A stretch of 64,000 bases of DNA, taken from assembly GCA_946407735.1 (NCBI GenBank), contig CAMJPL010000002.1, positions 1-64,000 of the forward strand, written 5' to 3'. Source of the stretch: an uncultured Clostridia bacterium (lineage in GTDB: Bacteria; Bacillota; Clostridia; Oscillospirales; CAG-272). Of this stretch, positions 62,143 through 64,000 are shown piece after piece. Each line of letters begins with the position of its first letter. The first letter of the stretch is position 1. The notes under the pieces are model-generated. The model did no database searches, was not told the origin of the DNA, and was given only the letters and a program-made list of their open reading frames with translations. The translations under genes and the position numbers were made by a program.

Positions 62143-62267
62143 TACGCAGGGGACGATTTGTTTCCCATTTTATTCATGCGCCTGCGGTAGCCGAGCGGCG
62201 TCATACCTTCGCATCTCCTGAAAGCCGAGCTGAAATTAGCGGCGCCTACGAACACGCCGTAAAACCA
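62115..62267 (-). pseudogene. C-terminal remnant of an AraC-family regulator
   Basis: About 40 codons read FVGAANFSSAFRRCEGMTPLGYRRRMNK, the second helix-turn-helix end of AraC proteins. The upstream part of the track ORF (PRRGIPAAPGV) is encoded by a terminator-like hairpin and is not protein sequence. The N-terminal 200 or more residues are missing, so this is a decayed gene. Confidence 0.75.
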
Positions 62268-62271
62268 TACT

Positions 62272-62305
62272 CCCGGCGCGGCAGGAATACCGCGCCGGGG
62301 AGCTT
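62272..62305. terminator. GC-rich hairpin with short T run
   Basis: CCCGGCGCGG / CCGCGCCGGG, 10-bp stem with an 8-nt loop, followed on the plus strand by GAGCTTTTT. It lies between the AraC remnant and the UvrA-like promoter; which gene it serves is unclear. Confidence 0.5.
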
Positions 62306-62356
62306 TTTCTCTCATCTGCCGTCATAGTAAGTTTACAAACAAATGCAGCGTATGAG

Positions 62357-62386
62357 TTGATGACATTTTTTCATGTATGGTATAAT
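62357..62386 (+). promoter_or_regulatory. Promoter of the UvrA-like gene
   Basis: TTGATG, 18 nt, TATAAT with TGG extension, about 45 nt upstream of ATG 62433. Confidence 0.6.
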
Positions 62387-62432
62387 ATCATACAGACTTT
62401 GTCCGTCAATGCGAGAAAAACATTATTGAGAC

Positions 62433-64000
62433 ATGCGGAAAAAGAATATACCCGATCATATAGAAGTAAGAGGCGCGAAGGTTCACAACCTCAAGAACAT
62501 AGACGCCGACATTCCCCTTAACCGCATCGTCGGCATCGCGGGGGTGTCGGGCTCGGGAAAATCGTCGCTCGCCCTCGGGGTGCTGTACGCCGAGGGATCA
62601 AGGCGGTATCTCGAGTCGCTTTCCACCTACACGAGGAGGCGAATGACCCAGGCGGCGAAGGCGAAGGTCGACGACGTACGGTATCTTCCCGCCGCTCTGG
62701 CGCTCCATCAGCGGCCCGGAGTCCCCGGCATAAGAAGTACCTTCGGCACCTCAACCGAGCTTCTGAACAGCCTCCGTCTTATGTTCTCCCGCCTTTCGGT
62801 CTACAAATGCCCGAACGGCCACGACGTGCCGCCTTCGATGGGTGTGGCGGCCGAGACAGAGGTACGCTGCCCGGTATGCGGCGAGATCGTCCCGCCGATA
62901 GGAGCCGAGGAGCTTGCCTTCAACAGCGGAGGCGCCTGCGAAAAATGCGGCGGCACCGGGACCGTCAGAACGGTGAACCGCGATTCGCTCGTCCCGGACG
63001 AAAGCCTCACGATAGACGGCGGCGCCGTCGCACCGTGGAACAGCCTAATGTGGTCGCTCATGACCGACGTCTGCCGCGCCATGGGCGTGAGGACCGATAT
63101 ACCGTTCAAAGATCTGACCGACGAGGAAAAGGCCATCGTCTACGACGGTCCTATGGTAAAGAAACACATCTTCTACAAGCCGAAAAGCTCAGAAACCTTC
63201 CCCGCTGCCGAGATGGACTTCACCTATTACAGCGCGACCGCGACGGTGATGAACGCGCTGAGCAAGGTTAAGGACGACACCGGGATGAAGCGGGTCGAGA
63301 AGTTCCTGAAGGAGGACGTCTGCCCCGACTGCGGAGGAACGAGACTGTCAGAGAGAGCGCGCTCGCTTCGTCTGCGGGGGCTTTCGCTCGATCAGGTGTG
63401 CATGATGACCTTATCCGAGGCGATAGAATGGGTGAAGGGCGTCCCCGCGTCCATGCCCGAGGAGATGAGGCCGATGGCCGAGAGCATATGCGACTCCTTC
63501 CTCGGCACGTCAAAGCGGCTCGTCGATCTCGGTCTTTCATATCTCTCGCTCGACCGCGCCGCTTCGACGCTGTCGACCGGAGAGCGTCAGCGGACACAGC
63601 TGGCGAGGGCCGTGCGCAACCGCACCACCGGAGTGCTGTACGTACTCGACGAGCCGTCGATAGGTCTGCACCCTTCCAACATCGAGGGACTTACCGGCGT
63701 CATGGACGATCTCGCGGCGGACGGCAACTCGATAGTGCTCGTCGATCACGACACGCAGGTCCTGTCGCATGCCGACTGGCTGATCGAGCTCGGCCCCGAG
63801 GCCGGCGCGAAGGGCGGCAGGATCATCTCTCAGGGAACGGTCGACGATATCGTAAAAGACCCGGCCTCGATGATCGGGCCGTATCTCGATCCTTCGAAGA
63901 AGAATACCCTCAGGACCGGCGCGTCAAAAGACGAGCTGTTCTCGCTCGGAGAGATACGCATGGAAACGTCGGGGATCCACACCGTAAAGCCGCTGTCGGT
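62433..64000 (+). CDS. UvrA-like ABC-type excinuclease paralogue (3' end outside window)
   Basis: 522 codons are present and the frame is open to the edge; not in the ORF track because no stop is reached. EVRGAKVHNLKNIDADIPLNRIVGIAGVSGSGKSSLALGVLY carries the UvrA Walker A. Cys pairs (KCPNG, RCPVCGE, CEKCGG, VCPDCGGT) form zinc-type fingers, and STLSTGERQRTQLARAVRNRTTGVLYVLDEPSIGLHP is the UvrA signature and Walker B. The first nucleotide-binding half is compact, like the short UvrA paralogues linked to drug resistance or unknown functions rather than canonical UvrA. No uvrB is adjacent. The ribosome binding site is weak. Confidence 0.88.
   Translation, partial: MRKKNIPDHIEVRGAKVHNLKNIDADIPLNRIVGIAGVSGSGKSSLALGVLYAEGSRRYLESLSTYTRRRMTQAAKAKVDDVRYLPAALALHQRPGVPGIRSTFGTSTELLNSLRLMFSRLSVYKCPNGHDVPPSMGVAAETEVRCPVCGEIVPPIGAEELAFNSGGACEKCGGTGTVRTVNRDSLVPDESLTIDGGAVAPWNSLMWSLMTDVCRAMGVRTDIPFKDLTDEEKAIVYDGPMVKKHIFYKPKSSETFPAAEMDFTYYSATATVMNALSKVKDDTGMKRVEKFLKEDVCPDCGGTRLSERARSLRLRGLSLDQVCMMTLSEAIEWVKGVPASMPEEMRPMAESICDSFLGTSKRLVDLGLSYLSLDRAASTLSTGERQRTQLARAVRNRTTGVLYVLDEPSIGLHPSNIEGLTGVMDDLAADGNSIVLVDHDTQVLSHADWLIELGPEAGAKGGRIISQGTVDDIVKDPASMIGPYLDPSKKNTLRTGASKDELFSLGEIRMETSGIHTVKPLS

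Noticed and set aside
62268-62315. N-terminal part of the 66-codon ORF
   Set aside because: It is encoded by a terminator-like hairpin and shows no homology; only the AraC end is kept.
1-64000. CRISPR array, tRNA, rRNA or riboswitch
   Set aside because: I saw no regularly spaced repeats, cloverleaf or conserved aptamer core; leaders are short except near 45.5 and 47.6 kb, and those show no known motif by eye.

Overview
The window looks like a chromosomal segment of an uncultured anaerobic, Gram-positive-type bacterium, most likely a gut or sediment Clostridia (Bacillota). The evidence is: GC-rich genes with GGAGG-type ribosome binding sites; three lipobox solute-binding lipoproteins; a degraded LPxTG (sortase) surface protein; TTGACA/TATAAT promoters with an unusually regular TGn extension; and a fermentative D-lactate dehydrogenase. 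There are no rRNA or tRNA genes, CRISPR arrays or phage genes. The taxonomic call is inference and cannot be sharpened without a search.

Layout. 0-5.4 kb: DMT permease and AraC regulator, divergent from an operon of Gfo/Idh/MocA dehydrogenase, xylose-isomerase-like TIM-barrel enzyme and solute-binding lipoprotein 1. 5.4-13.4 kb (minus): glycan-degradation operon with two clan-A-like barrels, a GH109-like NAD-dependent enzyme, a GH20-like hexosaminidase and a beta-helix protein. 13.6-15.7 kb: ion/dicarboxylate permease, an orphan promoter and an AT-rich GNAT gene. 15.9-22.5 kb (minus): seven-gene operon with a divergent NagB-like protein, two URO-D/MtaA-family proteins around a PIG-L deacetylase, tandem CE1-like esterases and a hypothetical. 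22.8-29.5 kb (minus): a hybrid sensor kinase co-transcribed with GH43, GH109-like and GpsA-like genes. 29.7-33.4 kb: lipoprotein 2 and a six-hairpin-like protein, divergent from a second AraC regulator. 33.4-36 kb: GDPD, DUF4432-like epimerase, HAD phosphatase. 36-43.7 kb (minus): GH36, metallophosphoesterase, a large two-barrel protein, LdhA and a macrodomain protein. 43.9-55.3 kb (plus): GH51-like arabinofuranosidase, AEC permease, hydrolase, a membrane-anchored NahK-like kinase with a GlmU-like uridylyltransferase, a ceramidase-like protein, a cassette of creatinase-like, ASRT and creatininase-like genes, and a second DUF4432-like protein. 55.4-58.2 kb: O-antigen-ligase-type protein, the C-terminal stub of a Cna_B/LPSTG surface protein, and a broken IS5-type element. 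58.4-64 kb: lipoprotein 3, PIG3-type oxidoreductase, another Gfo/Idh/MocA enzyme, an AraC stub, and a UvrA-like ABC protein running off the end.

How it fits together. Lipoproteins capture oligosaccharides outside the cell. No permease or ATPase genes are present, so import must use a system encoded elsewhere. The glycoside hydrolases show no signal peptides and should act in the cytoplasm. HexNAc-related functions recur (GH20, GH109-like, NagB-like, NahK-like kinase, GlmU-like transferase). The most unusual items are: the FlaA1/CapD-type membrane domain fused to a NahK-like kinase next to a GlmU-like transferase; the M24-like/ASRT/creatininase cassette in which the M24 protein has lost metal ligands; two AraC loci with different operator sequences but the same 21-bp direct-repeat geometry next to the -35 box; and a NagB-like protein lacking a catalytic Asp.
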